A stretch of DNA of 35,507 nucleotides from positions 1 to 35,507 of the forward strand of contig CANHRI010000026.1 of assembly GCA_947463515.1 (NCBI GenBank), in the 5' to 3' direction. This document shows, piece by piece, positions 1-8,956 of the stretch (its first letter is position 1; every line of letters begins with the position of its first letter). The notes below the pieces were generated by a model. The model worked only from the letters and a program-made list of their open reading frames with translations. It searched no databases and had not been told where the DNA came from. Made by a program: the position numbers and the translations under genes. This DNA comes from Flavobacteriaceae bacterium (GTDB taxonomy: Bacteria > Bacteroidota > Bacteroidia > Flavobacteriales > Flavobacteriaceae).

Positions 1-372
1 GTTGTTCTTATAGTTAGTTTTATTGTGGGTGTTCAGTTTGGAATCAAGGGCGTAGCTTGGAGTTATCTACTGGCCAATATTTTACTTTTTTATCCAGTGT
101 ATACCACCGCCATAGGTTTGTTGAACTTGAAAATTTCAAGAGTATTTACCACGTTGAAGTCGGTTATTGCAGCTACCCTTGCTATGGTTGTAGGGGTTTG
201 TGTCTTGGGACTTTTCCTAGAAGTAAAGCTTTTTTATGCATTCATTTTAAAAGTTAGTATTGGATTGTTTATTTACATGTGGGTGTTTTATCAATTAGAA
301 ACCAAGTTTGTTCAATTTATTTTTGGGCAAGTTCAAAAGCAAATTAAAAGGGTCAGAAATGAAGATCATTAG
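1..372 (+). CDS. Wzx-like polysaccharide flippase, C-terminal part
   Basis: The frame is open from the first base, so this is the 3' end of a gene that starts outside the window; the internal GTG at 25 is not taken as a start. The visible ~123 residues contain hydrophobic membrane segments and the stretch GIKGVAWSYLLANILLFYP, typical of the last helices of polysaccharide flippases of the MATE-like superfamily (Polysacc_synt_C). These move lipid-linked repeat units across the inner membrane. The protein ends in a short basic tail (KQIKRVRNEDH). Its stop lies 14 bp inside the next glycosyltransferase gene, so the two are translationally linked. The flippase call rests on the C-terminus and context; the N-terminus cannot be seen. 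Confidence 0.72.
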   Translation, partial: VVLIVSFIVGVQFGIKGVAWSYLLANILLFYPVYTTAIGLLNLKISRVFTTLKSVIAATLAMVVGVCVLGLFLEVKLFYAFILKVSIGLFIYMWVFYQLETKFVQFIFGQVQKQIKRVRNEDH

Positions 373-1417
373 ATTGACAACACTTTTAGATTTTGGGGGG
401 CAAGAACGCAAGTATTTGTCCTTTACACTGCATAAGGAATGGTTACAGCACGACTATATTTTTGCAGCCATTGGAACGGGTGGTTATACTTCAAATGAGT
501 TAATCCGTAGAGGATTTTCGGTGAAAGTTTTAAATTTAAATTTTCATTTAATTCATTTGAAAACCTTATGGGAGCTGTATAAATGGATAAAGAAAGAAAA
601 GCCCGATGTAGTTCATACCGCAGCTGTTGAGGCTAACTTTTATGGAGTACTGGCAGCCAAGCTCGCAGGAGTTCCAATAATTATAGCCGAAGAAATAGGT
701 ATACCCAAACATTCTCGAAAAACACAATGGTTGATGCGCGTTATTTACCGGTTTACAAAAACAGTAATTTGTGTATCAAAAGCCGTTCACGAGTACTTGG
801 TACAAATTCAAGAAATTCCTTATGCTAAAGGTACTGTCCTGTATAATCCTGTTGACGAAAAACCACTGCTAAAATCTTCAAATACTAGAAAAAAATTGGT
901 GTGTGTAGGTCGGTTGGAATCGGTGAAAAATCAAAAGCTTTTAATTGAAGTATTACCCCAGTTGAAAGACCCCACTATTCATTTAGTTTTAGTGGGTGAG
1001 GGTAGAGAACGGCATAATTTAGAGCAGTTAATAGCTTTGTTAAAAATTCAAAATCGCGTGACCATTACGGGCTTTGTTTCAAATCCTGAACACTATTTAG
1101 CCGAAGCTAGTTTATTTGTTCTTCCTTCTTTGTCGGAGGGCTTTGGTATTGCTGTACTCGAGGCCATGCAGCAAGGGGTTCCGTGTTTGTGTACACGAGT
1201 AGGAGGAATTCCCGAGTTTATTGAAGATAATGAAAATGGTTGGTTGTTTAATCCAACAGATAAAACGGAGTTAATTCATAAAATTAATTTTTTCTTCGAT
1301 TTACCTGTTGATGTACAAGAGCGTATGGGTGAGCGAGGAAGAACATCCGTTTTGAATCGTTTTTCAGTAGAGGAGTACGTAAAGCAGTTACAAAATCTTT
1401 ACACCCAATGGCAATGA
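359..1417 (+). CDS. GT4-family glycosyltransferase
   Basis: A 352-residue GT-B fold glycosyltransferase, likely adding a sugar to a lipid-linked polysaccharide repeat unit at the cytoplasmic face. The N-terminus has the glycine-rich acceptor loop (LLDFGGQERKYLSF). The C-terminal half has the GT4 signature with the EX7E pair, EGFGIAVLE, near residue 260, followed by GVPCLCTRVGGIPEFI. I chose the ATG at 359 because MKIIRLTTLLDFGG is the normal first beta strand of the family; the longer frame from 308 adds 17 residues that overlap the flippase end. The gene overlaps the flippase by 14 bp and the next gene by an ATGA at 1414-1417. Donor and acceptor sugars cannot be read from sequence. Confidence 0.9.
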   Translation: MKIIRLTTLLDFGGQERKYLSFTLHKEWLQHDYIFAAIGTGGYTSNELIRRGFSVKVLNLNFHLIHLKTLWELYKWIKKEKPDVVHTAAVEANFYGVLAAKLAGVPIIIAEEIGIPKHSRKTQWLMRVIYRFTKTVICVSKAVHEYLVQIQEIPYAKGTVLYNPVDEKPLLKSSNTRKKLVCVGRLESVKNQKLLIEVLPQLKDPTIHLVLVGEGRERHNLEQLIALLKIQNRVTITGFVSNPEHYLAEASLFVLPSLSEGFGIAVLEAMQQGVPCLCTRVGGIPEFIEDNENGWLFNPTDKTELIHKINFFFDLPVDVQERMGERGRTSVLNRFSVEEYVKQLQNLYTQWQ

Positions 1418-2535
1418 TTCGAATCCTTCATATTGTTGAGACCATTGGTTCCGGAGGCGTTGAACGAAGACGCTTGTTGCTTTGTAAAAATTTGGACCCT
1501 CAAAAGTATACACAATTGGTGGTTTGCACACAAGCCTACGGTACATTTAAAGAGGAGTTTTTGAAATATGGTGTTGAAGTCATCGAAGTAGGCGTACTAA
1601 AGTCGCCGTTGGATTTTAAAATTCACAAAAAAGTGCAACGTATCATACAGCAGTTTCAGCCCGATATTATTCATGGAGCAGTTTTTGAAGGGGTAACGCT
1701 CGCTGCAATTAATGGATTTATTTGTAGGGTACCTTATCGAATTATTGAAGAGACTTCTGCACCTTCAAATCGCAGTAAAAAAGCCAATCTGTTAATGCAG
1801 TTATTTGCCTTTTTATCCCATCGTATCGTAGCCGTATCTCCTGCCACGTTCGGGTACCTTACGCAGCAGCTTAAGCTACCACAACGTAAATGTATGTTGA
1901 TTAATAATGGTGTAGCGATGCCAACTTTTTTATCAAATGAGCAAAAGTTACATTTAAGGCATCAGTTAAACCTGACTTCGGAAGATTTTGTCATCGGAAG
2001 TGTGGGGCGAATGCACGATGATTCTGTAAAACGATTCTCTGATTGTATTCGTGTAACTGCTCTTTTGAAAGCTCAGGGTATACCTGTAAAGTTGTTGTTA
2101 GTGGGCGGAGGTCGAGAGAAAAAAGGGTATGAAGCTTTAGTTCAAGATTTAAATCTAGTTAATGAGGTGATTTTTACCGATTATCAAAATGATGTTCAGC
2201 CCTATTATGAGATTATGGATTTATTTCTATTGTTGTCGTCGACTGAGTCATTTGGTTTGGTTTTAGCAGAAGCAATGCTTCATAAATTACCTGTTGTTGC
2301 CACGAATGTTGGCGGAATTCCGTATTTAGTTGATGATAATCATACCGGAATACTAATTAAAAACTATTCCCTTGAAACTATAGCAAGCCAAATCATTACC
2401 TTACAAGCCAATGCTATTACAAGGAAAGAAATGGGTGAAAAAGGGTTTCAAAAAGCGATGGCGAATTATACCGAAACTGCTTATAGTCAGTCTGTTGAGC
2501 GATTGTATTTAAGCTTAATGGAAACTTTGAGTTAA
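1414..2535 (+). CDS. GT4-family glycosyltransferase
   Basis: A 373-residue GT-B fold glycosyltransferase of the GT4 type. The N-terminus reads MIRILHIVETIGSGGVERR, with the GSGGVE acceptor-side loop. The C-terminal domain has the sugar-nucleotide signature ESFGLVLAEAMLHKLPVVA and then NVGGIPYLV. The ATG at 1414 forms an ATGA overlap with the stop of the preceding gene and starts exactly at the first beta strand; an ATG two codons upstream (1408) is possible. It is the second of four glycosyltransferases in the operon. It is followed by a 64-bp AT-rich gap, the only sizeable break in this operon, which may hold an internal promoter (TATTTTTG at 2584-2591, no clear -33 element). Confidence 0.9.
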   Translation: MIRILHIVETIGSGGVERRRLLLCKNLDPQKYTQLVVCTQAYGTFKEEFLKYGVEVIEVGVLKSPLDFKIHKKVQRIIQQFQPDIIHGAVFEGVTLAAINGFICRVPYRIIEETSAPSNRSKKANLLMQLFAFLSHRIVAVSPATFGYLTQQLKLPQRKCMLINNGVAMPTFLSNEQKLHLRHQLNLTSEDFVIGSVGRMHDDSVKRFSDCIRVTALLKAQGIPVKLLLVGGGREKKGYEALVQDLNLVNEVIFTDYQNDVQPYYEIMDLFLLLSSTESFGLVLAEAMLHKLPVVATNVGGIPYLVDDNHTGILIKNYSLETIASQIITLQANAITRKEMGEKGFQKAMANYTETAYSQSVERLYLSLMETLS

Positions 2536-2599
2536 TAAATTATTATTATTTTAATACCGAGAATTTACCTACTAATTTCATTTTATTTTTGAGAAAAAA

Positions 2600-3289
2600 A
2601 TGAATTTTCTCTTTTATAAAGTACTAGGTAAATTATTTAATTTCAGAAATGAGGAAGTGCCTTCTTTTCTGTTACATGAATTGGTGCATCAAGGAGAAAA
2701 CTTTCTACCTTTTACTACATCTAGCCTAAAGTTTCGCGCATTAGCATGTATTTGCAACGATTTAGTGGTAAATCAAAGAAAAAATTATCTGGAATTTGGC
2801 ACTGGTTTATCCACCATACTTGTAGCCCGATTAATTAAAAAAAACGGATTAAAAGCGCATATTTATTCTATAGAGGAAGATAAAGGTTGGATTGAGTACA
2901 TTCAACACATCATCGATAAAGAAGGACTTACGCAATATGTTACTCTTTTTCATCTTCCCACACATCCTTCTACATCACTTTCTCAAGCTTCTCTATATGA
3001 TTTTGAAACACTTCGATCTCAACTAGATCCGTCAATACATTTTGATATTATCCTTGTTGATGGTCCTGCCGCATGGGAAAAGCACAAATTAAACAGTCGG
3101 TTAGGGAATGCTCAATTTATTGCAGACACTATTTCTTCTGAAGCGACGGTCTTTATTGATAATGCCAATCGCGAAGGTGAGAAAAAATTGGTAGCGAAGC
3201 TATCCCAAGATTTTCAGGTAAAACCAATTTACATCGACCCTACTTTTGCCGTCTTAGTAAATGGAAAACATTACAATTTTATAATTTAA
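2600..3289 (+). CDS. Class I SAM-dependent methyltransferase-like protein
   Basis: A 229-residue protein with a Rossmann-type methyltransferase core. The motif I region is YLEFGTGLSTILVARLI, followed by an acidic strand end (IYSIEEDKGW) where the ribose of S-adenosylmethionine usually binds, and a post-I/motif IV strand FDIILVDGPAAW. This layout resembles the class I methyltransferases found in polysaccharide clusters that methylate sugars, but the first motif (EFGTG) also fits related non-sugar enzymes. There is no signal peptide, so it should act in the cytoplasm. It lies in the middle of the polysaccharide operon, 3 bp before an acyltransferase gene, which suggests modification of the repeat unit. 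The substrate is unknown. Confidence 0.72.
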   Translation: MNFLFYKVLGKLFNFRNEEVPSFLLHELVHQGENFLPFTTSSLKFRALACICNDLVVNQRKNYLEFGTGLSTILVARLIKKNGLKAHIYSIEEDKGWIEYIQHIIDKEGLTQYVTLFHLPTHPSTSLSQASLYDFETLRSQLDPSIHFDIILVDGPAAWEKHKLNSRLGNAQFIADTISSEATVFIDNANREGEKKLVAKLSQDFQVKPIYIDPTFAVLVNGKHYNFII

Positions 3290-3292
3290 TCC

Positions 3293-4393
3293 ATGGGTAA
3301 GGCAATTTATTTTTCAGGATTAAATGGAATACGAACAATTGCAGCTTTAGCTGTCGTGTTTAGTCACATAAATAATCGACTTCATTATTTTGGAGTGCCC
3401 AATTTGCCTTTATTAGATATAGCCAATTTTGGGGTCACCATTTTTTTTACCTTAAGCGGATTTTTAATCACGTATTTATTATTAGAGGAAAAAGAGAAAA
3501 CCGGTACCATTGCACTTAAAAAATTTTACTGGAGAAGAGTTTTGCGCATTTGGCCGCTTTACTTTTTTTATTTGATACTTGTTATCTTATTTAATGACCC
3601 AAGTACATTACAATGGGCTGTTCTCTTTTTTGTTTTTATGGTTCCAAACTTTAGAAACTCATTCAAAGAAACGATAAATACTGTGCCGGGGAGTCATAAT
3701 TTGACCTATATGATTGGTCATTATTGGTCGTTAGGTGTTGAAGAACAGTTTTATCTCTTTTGGCCACTGCTTGTTAAAAAGCTTAAAAGCATTTTGATTT
3801 TTGCCTGTGTTTTCCCCCTTATTTTTATTGTACTTAAGCTTATTTTAAAAGTAACACAAGCTCCTGAAGGATGGCTTACCTTTTTCCATTATACTCGATT
3901 TGGGTGTTTAGTCATTGGTGCGTTGGGGGCCTATTGGGTTAAGTATCAATATCATTCAATCCTTACATTTTTTACGAAACCCATAGTAGATTTGAGTTGC
4001 TGGTTGTTTTTATTGTTTTTGTCGTTGAATCAATTTCATATCGCTTCGATCATTGATCATGAAATTGTAGCCCTAATAACACTTGGAATAATTTTTAATC
4101 AAGTGGTCAACCCACGTCCGTTGATAAATTTGGAACAGCCTTGGTTGGATTTTTTAGGTAAAATTTCCTTTGGCTTATATGTTTACAACCCTTTGGTGAT
4201 TTATCTCGTCGCTTTGGGGCTTAAAGATTTTGATTTTGGGTCTATTTATCTTCGCTATGCTTTGATTTATGGAACCACAATTGCAGTGTTAATCGCAGTA
4301 TCTTTTATTTCGTATCAATTTTTAGAAAAAAGGTTTTTAAAACTCAAATCAAAGTTCACAGTTGTTCCTAGTTTCTCTAGTAAATTACAATAA
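3293..4393 (+). CDS. Acyltransferase-3 family membrane protein (OafA-like)
   Basis: A 366-residue polytopic inner-membrane protein of the acyltransferase-3 family, whose members O-acylate (often O-acetylate) surface sugars. The N-terminus has the family signature GLNGIRTIAALAVVFSHI, with the conserved Arg and His. This is followed by FFTLSGFLITYLLL, the basic loop KKFYWRRVLRIWPLYF, and SLGVEEQFYLFWPL, all hallmarks of OafA-like enzymes. About ten hydrophobic segments follow and the protein ends in a basic tail (FLEKRFLKLKSK). No periplasmic SGNH domain is fused. The start is 3 bp after the methyltransferase stop. With the second acyltransferase gene downstream, the finished polysaccharide probably carries two acyl modifications. 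Confidence 0.9.
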   Translation: MGKAIYFSGLNGIRTIAALAVVFSHINNRLHYFGVPNLPLLDIANFGVTIFFTLSGFLITYLLLEEKEKTGTIALKKFYWRRVLRIWPLYFFYLILVILFNDPSTLQWAVLFFVFMVPNFRNSFKETINTVPGSHNLTYMIGHYWSLGVEEQFYLFWPLLVKKLKSILIFACVFPLIFIVLKLILKVTQAPEGWLTFFHYTRFGCLVIGALGAYWVKYQYHSILTFFTKPIVDLSCWLFLLFLSLNQFHIASIIDHEIVALITLGIIFNQVVNPRPLINLEQPWLDFLGKISFGLYVYNPLVIYLVALGLKDFDFGSIYLRYALIYGTTIAVLIAVSFISYQFLEKRFLKLKSKFTVVPSFSSKLQ

Positions 4394-4398
4394 TTAGA

Positions 4399-5589
4399 AT
4401 GAAAAAAATATTATTTATAAGTTGGGATGGTGCGGAGACCAATTACATGGAAGGCTTGTTTTTGCCTATATTTCATGCTATTCAAGCTAAAAGCGATTAT
4501 CAATTTCACGTTATTCAATTTTCATGGAGCGATCCCTATAAGATAAGCAAGATTAAGGAGACGGCTTCAGCGTATCAGATTTTCTACCAACATTTACCTG
4601 TTTATAAAAAACCAACCAACTTAATAGGAAGCGTTTATTCCTTATTTAAAGGGCGAAAATTTGTCGAATCCTATATCATTAATAGCGCTATTGATATAGT
4701 TATGCCACGAAGTGTAATGCCTGCTTTTTTGGTAAATAAGCTACGAATTAGTGGATTTAAATTGGTTTTTGATGCAGATGGTTTGCCTTTAGAGGAACGG
4801 ATCGATTTTGGAGGTTTAAAAATGAACAGCCGTCATTATCGTTTTTTAAAGAAACAAGAGGATAAAATTTTAAGCCATTCCGATTTGGTGATCACACGAT
4901 CAAAAAAGTCGATTAATATTCATGCAGAGACCATAGGTGGAAAATCGCTGGAGAAGTTTTCAAGAGTAATCAATGGTAGAGATGTTGATTTTTTTAAACC
5001 CAATAAAGAGGCAAGAAAAAAGATACGCGAAGAGTTAGGTGTTTCATCAAAAGATAAAGTTTTTGTCTATTGTGGCTCGCTTGGACCCCAATATTGTGTG
5101 GAGGAAATGATCGAAATTTTTCGCCAATATTATGATAAAACAAAGTCTGGATATTTTTTGGTGTTAACCCCTAATGTAAATTTTATTCAAGAACGAATTC
5201 CACAGGAATTGAAAAGGATAATAATTGCAAAACAAATAAATTACCAAGATGTGCCCGCTTATCTTTCGGCAGCAGATATTGCTTTTTCCTTACGTATTCC
5301 ACGGTATAGTATGCGTGGAGTTTTTCCAATAAAGTTAGCGGAGTATTTGTTAATGGGATTGCCAACCATCACCTCCAAAGGTATTGGCGATACAGAGGAC
5401 CTACTGAAAGACGCTCCAGGGTGCTTTATATTCAATCATTTTTCACGGAAGTCGATGATTTTGGTTGCTGATTTTGTAGAGAAATCGGAAACATTTGAAA
5501 AGAAGAAGATTAGAGATTTTGCAGAGAAAAATTTTTCAATAGAAAAAAGTGCAAAACAGTATATAAAAACCTTAGATAAACTGGTATGA
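4399..5589 (+). CDS. GT4-like glycosyltransferase
   Basis: A 396-residue cytoplasmic glycosyltransferase of GT-B type. The N-terminal strand MKKILFISWDGAETNYMEG is followed by a helical acceptor domain; the C-terminal domain begins near KDKVFVYCGSLGPQYCVEEM. The donor-binding region reads FPIKLAEYLLMGLPTITS, matching the GT4 subfamily with FPxKLxEYLxMGLP. The first Glu of the usual EX7E pair is replaced (Gly in RGVFPIKLAE), a known variation in this subgroup. The gene starts 5 bp after the acyltransferase stop and overlaps the next gene by 4 bp (ATGA at 5586-5589), so it is translated as part of the same operon. The sugar specificity is unknown. Confidence 0.82.
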   Translation: MKKILFISWDGAETNYMEGLFLPIFHAIQAKSDYQFHVIQFSWSDPYKISKIKETASAYQIFYQHLPVYKKPTNLIGSVYSLFKGRKFVESYIINSAIDIVMPRSVMPAFLVNKLRISGFKLVFDADGLPLEERIDFGGLKMNSRHYRFLKKQEDKILSHSDLVITRSKKSINIHAETIGGKSLEKFSRVINGRDVDFFKPNKEARKKIREELGVSSKDKVFVYCGSLGPQYCVEEMIEIFRQYYDKTKSGYFLVLTPNVNFIQERIPQELKRIIIAKQINYQDVPAYLSAADIAFSLRIPRYSMRGVFPIKLAEYLLMGLPTITSKGIGDTEDLLKDAPGCFIFNHFSRKSMILVADFVEKSETFEKKKIRDFAEKNFSIEKSAKQYIKTLDKLV

Positions 5590-6686
5590 ACATAATTTAT
5601 CTAACTAAATATTCGCGCTTAGGAGCGAGTAGTAGATTGCGTAGTTATCAGTTTGAAGATTTGTTTACGGATTGCAATATAGAAGCAAGCTATGCTCCTT
5701 TTTTTGATGATGCGTATTTAAATTCGCTATATTTTAAAAAGCGAGTTGCCATTCCTAAATTGCTGTTTTATTACATCCGACGTTTTTTGTTGTTATTCAA
5801 ACTCTTTCAGTACGATAAAGTAGTTATTGAAAAAGAATTGTTTCCCTATTTACCTCCGGTTTTTGAAAGGCTAATCCGTTTTTTTGGTATAAATTATGTT
5901 GTCGATTATGACGATGCTATTTTTCATAATTACGATTTACATCCCAGCAAATTAGTGCGATTTTTGCTTAAAAATAAAATAGCAACGGTGATGAGAAATA
6001 GCAGTTTGGTCATGGTGGGAAATGACTATCTTAAACAATACGCGCTCCAAAGTGGTGCAAAAAATGTGATAACATTACCTACAGTTATTGACCTAGATCG
6101 CTATACAAAGCCTAGTTTTTCGGATGAAAAATCTAAAGTTGTTATTGGTTGGATGGGAAGCCCCACAACCTTCAAGTATTTCAAATCGCTGGAAAATGTC
6201 ATTGTAAAACTCAATCGGAAATATGCTCATCTTGAGTGGCATATTGTAGGGTCAAAATGGGATGATATGCCAAGTAATTTGCAGTCCATTTATTGCTATG
6301 ATTGGTCTGAAGAATCAGAAGTGACTCAGTTAAATCGAATGGATATTGGCGTGATGCCATTATTTGAAACTCCTTGGGAAAAAGGAAAATGTGCCTATAA
6401 ATTAATTCAATATATGGGCGCAGGATTACCTGTTATTGCTTCACCTGTGGGTAAAAATAACGAAGTAGTATATGAAGGGATGAATGGATTTTTGGCCGAA
6501 ACAGAAACGGATTGGTTAAACTACTTAGAAGTTTTAATTCTCAATCAAAAGTTAAGGATTGAACTTGGAGCCAAAGGGCGATCTATAGTAGAGCAAAACT
6601 ATTCTAAAGAAATCAACTTTAGAACTCTTTTTGAAATTGTTACTTTGCACAAAAATGTCCCTATTCATTACGTTAAATTTCAGTAA
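5586..6686 (+). CDS. GT4-family glycosyltransferase
   Basis: A 366-residue GT-B fold glycosyltransferase. It belongs to a recognisable subgroup: N-terminus MNIIYLTKYSRLGASSRLRS, then VVDYDDAIFH, then the donor-domain opening IGWMGSPTTFKYF, and the signature WEKGKCAYKLIQYMGAGLPV with the conserved basic GKC segment. It is a single-domain enzyme of normal length. It starts on the ATGA overlap with the previous gene and ends 3 bp before the second acyltransferase gene. It is the fourth and last glycosyltransferase in the visible part of the operon; the initiating sugar-phosphate transferase is not in the window and probably lies upstream. Confidence 0.88.
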   Translation: MNIIYLTKYSRLGASSRLRSYQFEDLFTDCNIEASYAPFFDDAYLNSLYFKKRVAIPKLLFYYIRRFLLLFKLFQYDKVVIEKELFPYLPPVFERLIRFFGINYVVDYDDAIFHNYDLHPSKLVRFLLKNKIATVMRNSSLVMVGNDYLKQYALQSGAKNVITLPTVIDLDRYTKPSFSDEKSKVVIGWMGSPTTFKYFKSLENVIVKLNRKYAHLEWHIVGSKWDDMPSNLQSIYCYDWSEESEVTQLNRMDIGVMPLFETPWEKGKCAYKLIQYMGAGLPVIASPVGKNNEVVYEGMNGFLAETETDWLNYLEVLILNQKLRIELGAKGRSIVEQNYSKEINFRTLFEIVTLHKNVPIHYVKFQ

Positions 6687-6689
6687 CTC

Positions 6690-7700
6690 ATGGTCAGTGA
6701 TAAACTTCATGTTTTACAAAGCTTTAGAGGAATAGCAGCTTCAATGGTTGTTGTTCATCACGCTTTAAACGCCATGTTGTATTATCATCCTATTCGTTCT
6801 AATTTTTTACTTTTTTTATGTCATTTGGGTAAGTATGGTGTCGACTTTTTTTTCGTTTTATCAGGGTTTATTTTAACCTATGCATTTTCGCAAAAAAAAC
6901 AAAATCCAATGCCTTGGCATCGTTTTATAATTGCTCGATTTATTCGTGTATATATTCCTTTTTTACCAATTAGTTTAGCACTTTACTTCTTCTATACCTA
7001 TTATCCACAATTTTCCAACGGTTCAAGGGATCTAAGTTTGTGGACATCTTTGACGTTATTTCCTTCCGGAAAGCCTTCTTTATCGGTGGCATGGACATTA
7101 AGTCATGAAATGCTTTTTTACCTTTTATTTAGCATAATGTATATTGGCGAGAAGTATTGGAAAATTCTTTGTACTCTTTGGCTCATTGGAATTGGTGTTG
7201 TGTATATTGCGTTTTATGAAAGTACCAAGAATACTTTCTTTAGTTTTCTTTTTTCACCCTATAATATTGAATTTCTTGTCGGTTATGGCACGGCCAAGTT
7301 CTATCTTCAAGGGAAATCGATTGCTAAAGAAATTTATCTTGTTTTGCTTGTATTGATTTTTTCTTTGGTTGTTTATTTTCTTTGGAATCATTGGTATCCG
7401 GTTCGGTTTTTAACCAATTTTCTTGTTGCCCTTATGAGTGCAATGTTGATTTTAAAATATATTAATAGTAAGTGGTCACCGCATCGGATATTTCTGTTTT
7501 CGGGTACGATTTCTTATTCTATTTATTTGATTCATAATCCTGTACAGATATTTATTGTCCGTTTATTCCCTGAGATTCACTCTTTGACTTTAGTTTTTTT
7601 AGTGTTGTTGCTAATCCTATTCGTCGTACATTTGATGGCTTGGATATACAACCAAATTTTTGAGAATAGCGTCACAAACCAGATTAAAAAGTGGGTATAA
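6690..7700 (+). CDS. Acyltransferase-3 family membrane protein (second copy)
   Basis: A 336-residue integral membrane acyltransferase-3 protein. Signatures are LQSFRGIAASMVVVHHAL (conserved Arg and His), GVDFFFVLSGFILTYAF, the basic loop RFIIARFIRVYIPFLPI, and SVAWTLSHEMLFYLLF, where the usual VEEQFY segment is replaced by SHEMLFY; this replacement is common in the branch that includes exopolysaccharide O-acetyltransferases. About ten hydrophobic helices are visible. It is clearly not a recent duplicate of the copy at 3293, since similarity is limited to the family motifs. The stop (7698-7700) directly abuts the ATG of the next gene. It likely acylates a different position or residue of the same repeat unit. 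Confidence 0.88.
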   Translation: MVSDKLHVLQSFRGIAASMVVVHHALNAMLYYHPIRSNFLLFLCHLGKYGVDFFFVLSGFILTYAFSQKKQNPMPWHRFIIARFIRVYIPFLPISLALYFFYTYYPQFSNGSRDLSLWTSLTLFPSGKPSLSVAWTLSHEMLFYLLFSIMYIGEKYWKILCTLWLIGIGVVYIAFYESTKNTFFSFLFSPYNIEFLVGYGTAKFYLQGKSIAKEIYLVLLVLIFSLVVYFLWNHWYPVRFLTNFLVALMSAMLILKYINSKWSPHRIFLFSGTISYSIYLIHNPVQIFIVRLFPEIHSLTLVFLVLLLILFVVHLMAWIYNQIFENSVTNQIKKWV

Positions 7701-8855
7701 ATGAATATACTTTTTTTGATACTACTTGCTGTAGCGAGTTATTTTTACTTCTATAAAGTTCAAAAAAGTTTGAGTAAGACTAATTTTATCAATTTAGTCT
7801 ACCTCTATTTCTATCATTTACTTTTTGGTTTGTACTACTATTTTTTTGTTTTTGGCGACTCTATAGGCTTTTGGAATCAATCCTCAATTCTAAGTTTTGA
7901 AACCTTTGTTTATTGTCTCACCGAGCAAAAAGGAACTTTATTTATTTACGCTTTAAATTACATTCCCGCCAATTTATTAGGATTAAGTTATTTTACGGGA
8001 ACTATGATTTACACCTTTATTGGGTTTTTAGGAATTAGTTATTTCTACAGATTGAGTATTCTATTGATACCTGAAAACCCCAAAATCAATTCGTTTTCAT
8101 TATTTCCATTCCTTTTTTTCTTGCCCAACCTTCATTTCTGGAGTTGCGCTGTGGGCAAAGATACGCTACTGTTTTTCGCCATTGGAATTGGATCACTCGC
8201 TATAACAGACTTGAAGAGAAAGTGGATTTTTTTCCTTTTTGCTTTGTTTCTTTCTTATTTAGTTAGACCCCACATCACTTTATTTATTCTCGTGGCTTTG
8301 GCGATGAGTATTTTATTTGCACAAAGTACGGCTTTGTATAAAAAAGTTTTTCTTTCGGGGATAATGGTGGGACTTTTGTTGTATTTACTCCCCAATGTAA
8401 TGGAATTTGCTCGTTTGGAGGAGGCTACCATTGGCAGTTTCAATAATTTCGCTGAAACGAAGGCATCAAAGTTGGGTAGTGTAAATAATTCAACTGCTAT
8501 TGATATTAGTAGTTATCCTTTTGTTTTTAAAGTATTTACGTTTTTGTTTCGTCCATTACCATTTGATATCAACAGTATACCCACGCTTTTAGCCGCGCTT
8601 GAAAATCTTTTATTATTATTTTTATTTTTGATTGGCTTTAAGTTTGCCTACTTCAAAAGCTTTAAATCGGCTCCTTTTGTAATTCGTTTCATGGTGTACT
8701 TTTTGATTATTGGAACTATAGCTTTTTCGCAAACGCTTGGGAACTTGGGGATAATGTTGCGAATGCGAAATATGTTTCTACCGGCTATGCTATTTATTTT
8801 TTATTGGCACTTTTATTTTAGTACAACACCCCAAAGTCAAATTAAGCAAGAATAA
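7701..8855 (+). CDS. Polytopic membrane protein, candidate Wzy-type polymerase
   Basis: A 384-residue, very hydrophobic protein with roughly ten membrane segments. The central part reads FFLPNLHFWSCAVGKD, then a helix, then LSYLVRPHITLFILVALA. This pattern (aromatic-rich loop with GKD, later RPH) occurs in integral membrane proteins of polysaccharide clusters often annotated only as hypothetical or EpsG/Wzy-like. A large non-membrane loop lies between about residues 230 and 270 (around GSFNNFAETKASKLG), as expected for a periplasmic polymerase loop. It is the last gene of the operon and no other polymerase candidate is visible, so assignment as the repeat-unit polymerase is by context. The family itself was not securely recognised. 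Confidence 0.5.
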   Translation: MNILFLILLAVASYFYFYKVQKSLSKTNFINLVYLYFYHLLFGLYYYFFVFGDSIGFWNQSSILSFETFVYCLTEQKGTLFIYALNYIPANLLGLSYFTGTMIYTFIGFLGISYFYRLSILLIPENPKINSFSLFPFLFFLPNLHFWSCAVGKDTLLFFAIGIGSLAITDLKRKWIFFLFALFLSYLVRPHITLFILVALAMSILFAQSTALYKKVFLSGIMVGLLLYLLPNVMEFARLEEATIGSFNNFAETKASKLGSVNNSTAIDISSYPFVFKVFTFLFRPLPFDINSIPTLLAALENLLLLFLFLIGFKFAYFKSFKSAPFVIRFMVYFLIIGTIAFSQTLGNLGIMLRMRNMFLPAMLFIFYWHFYFSTTPQSQIKQE

Positions 8856-8888
8856 TCATAAAGATTGTTAAGAATCAAATAGCACCCA

Positions 8889-8911
8889 TATATCAAATTT
8901 TCATTGATATA
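8889..8911. other. Perfect 8-bp inverted repeat between convergent operons
   Basis: TATATCAA at 8889-8896 pairs with TTGATATA at 8904-8911 around a 7-base loop. It lies between the convergent polymerase candidate and wzc-like genes, where a terminator is expected. The stem is entirely weak apart from one C-G pair and there is no good T-run on either side, so it may be a weak terminator or chance. Confidence 0.3.
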
Positions 8912-8956
8912 ATAGAAATGAATAGGCATAAAAGAGTCCTTTATTTTCGGCAGATA

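Noticed and set aside
308..358. Extended start of the first glycosyltransferase at 308
   Set aside because: The extra 17 residues overlap the flippase end and do not fit the family; MKIIRLTT at 359 is the natural start.
2584..2591. Internal promoter in the polysaccharide operon
   Set aside because: TATTTTTG fits the -7 consensus but there is no -33 element and such strings are common in AT-rich DNA; mentioned only in the gene entry.
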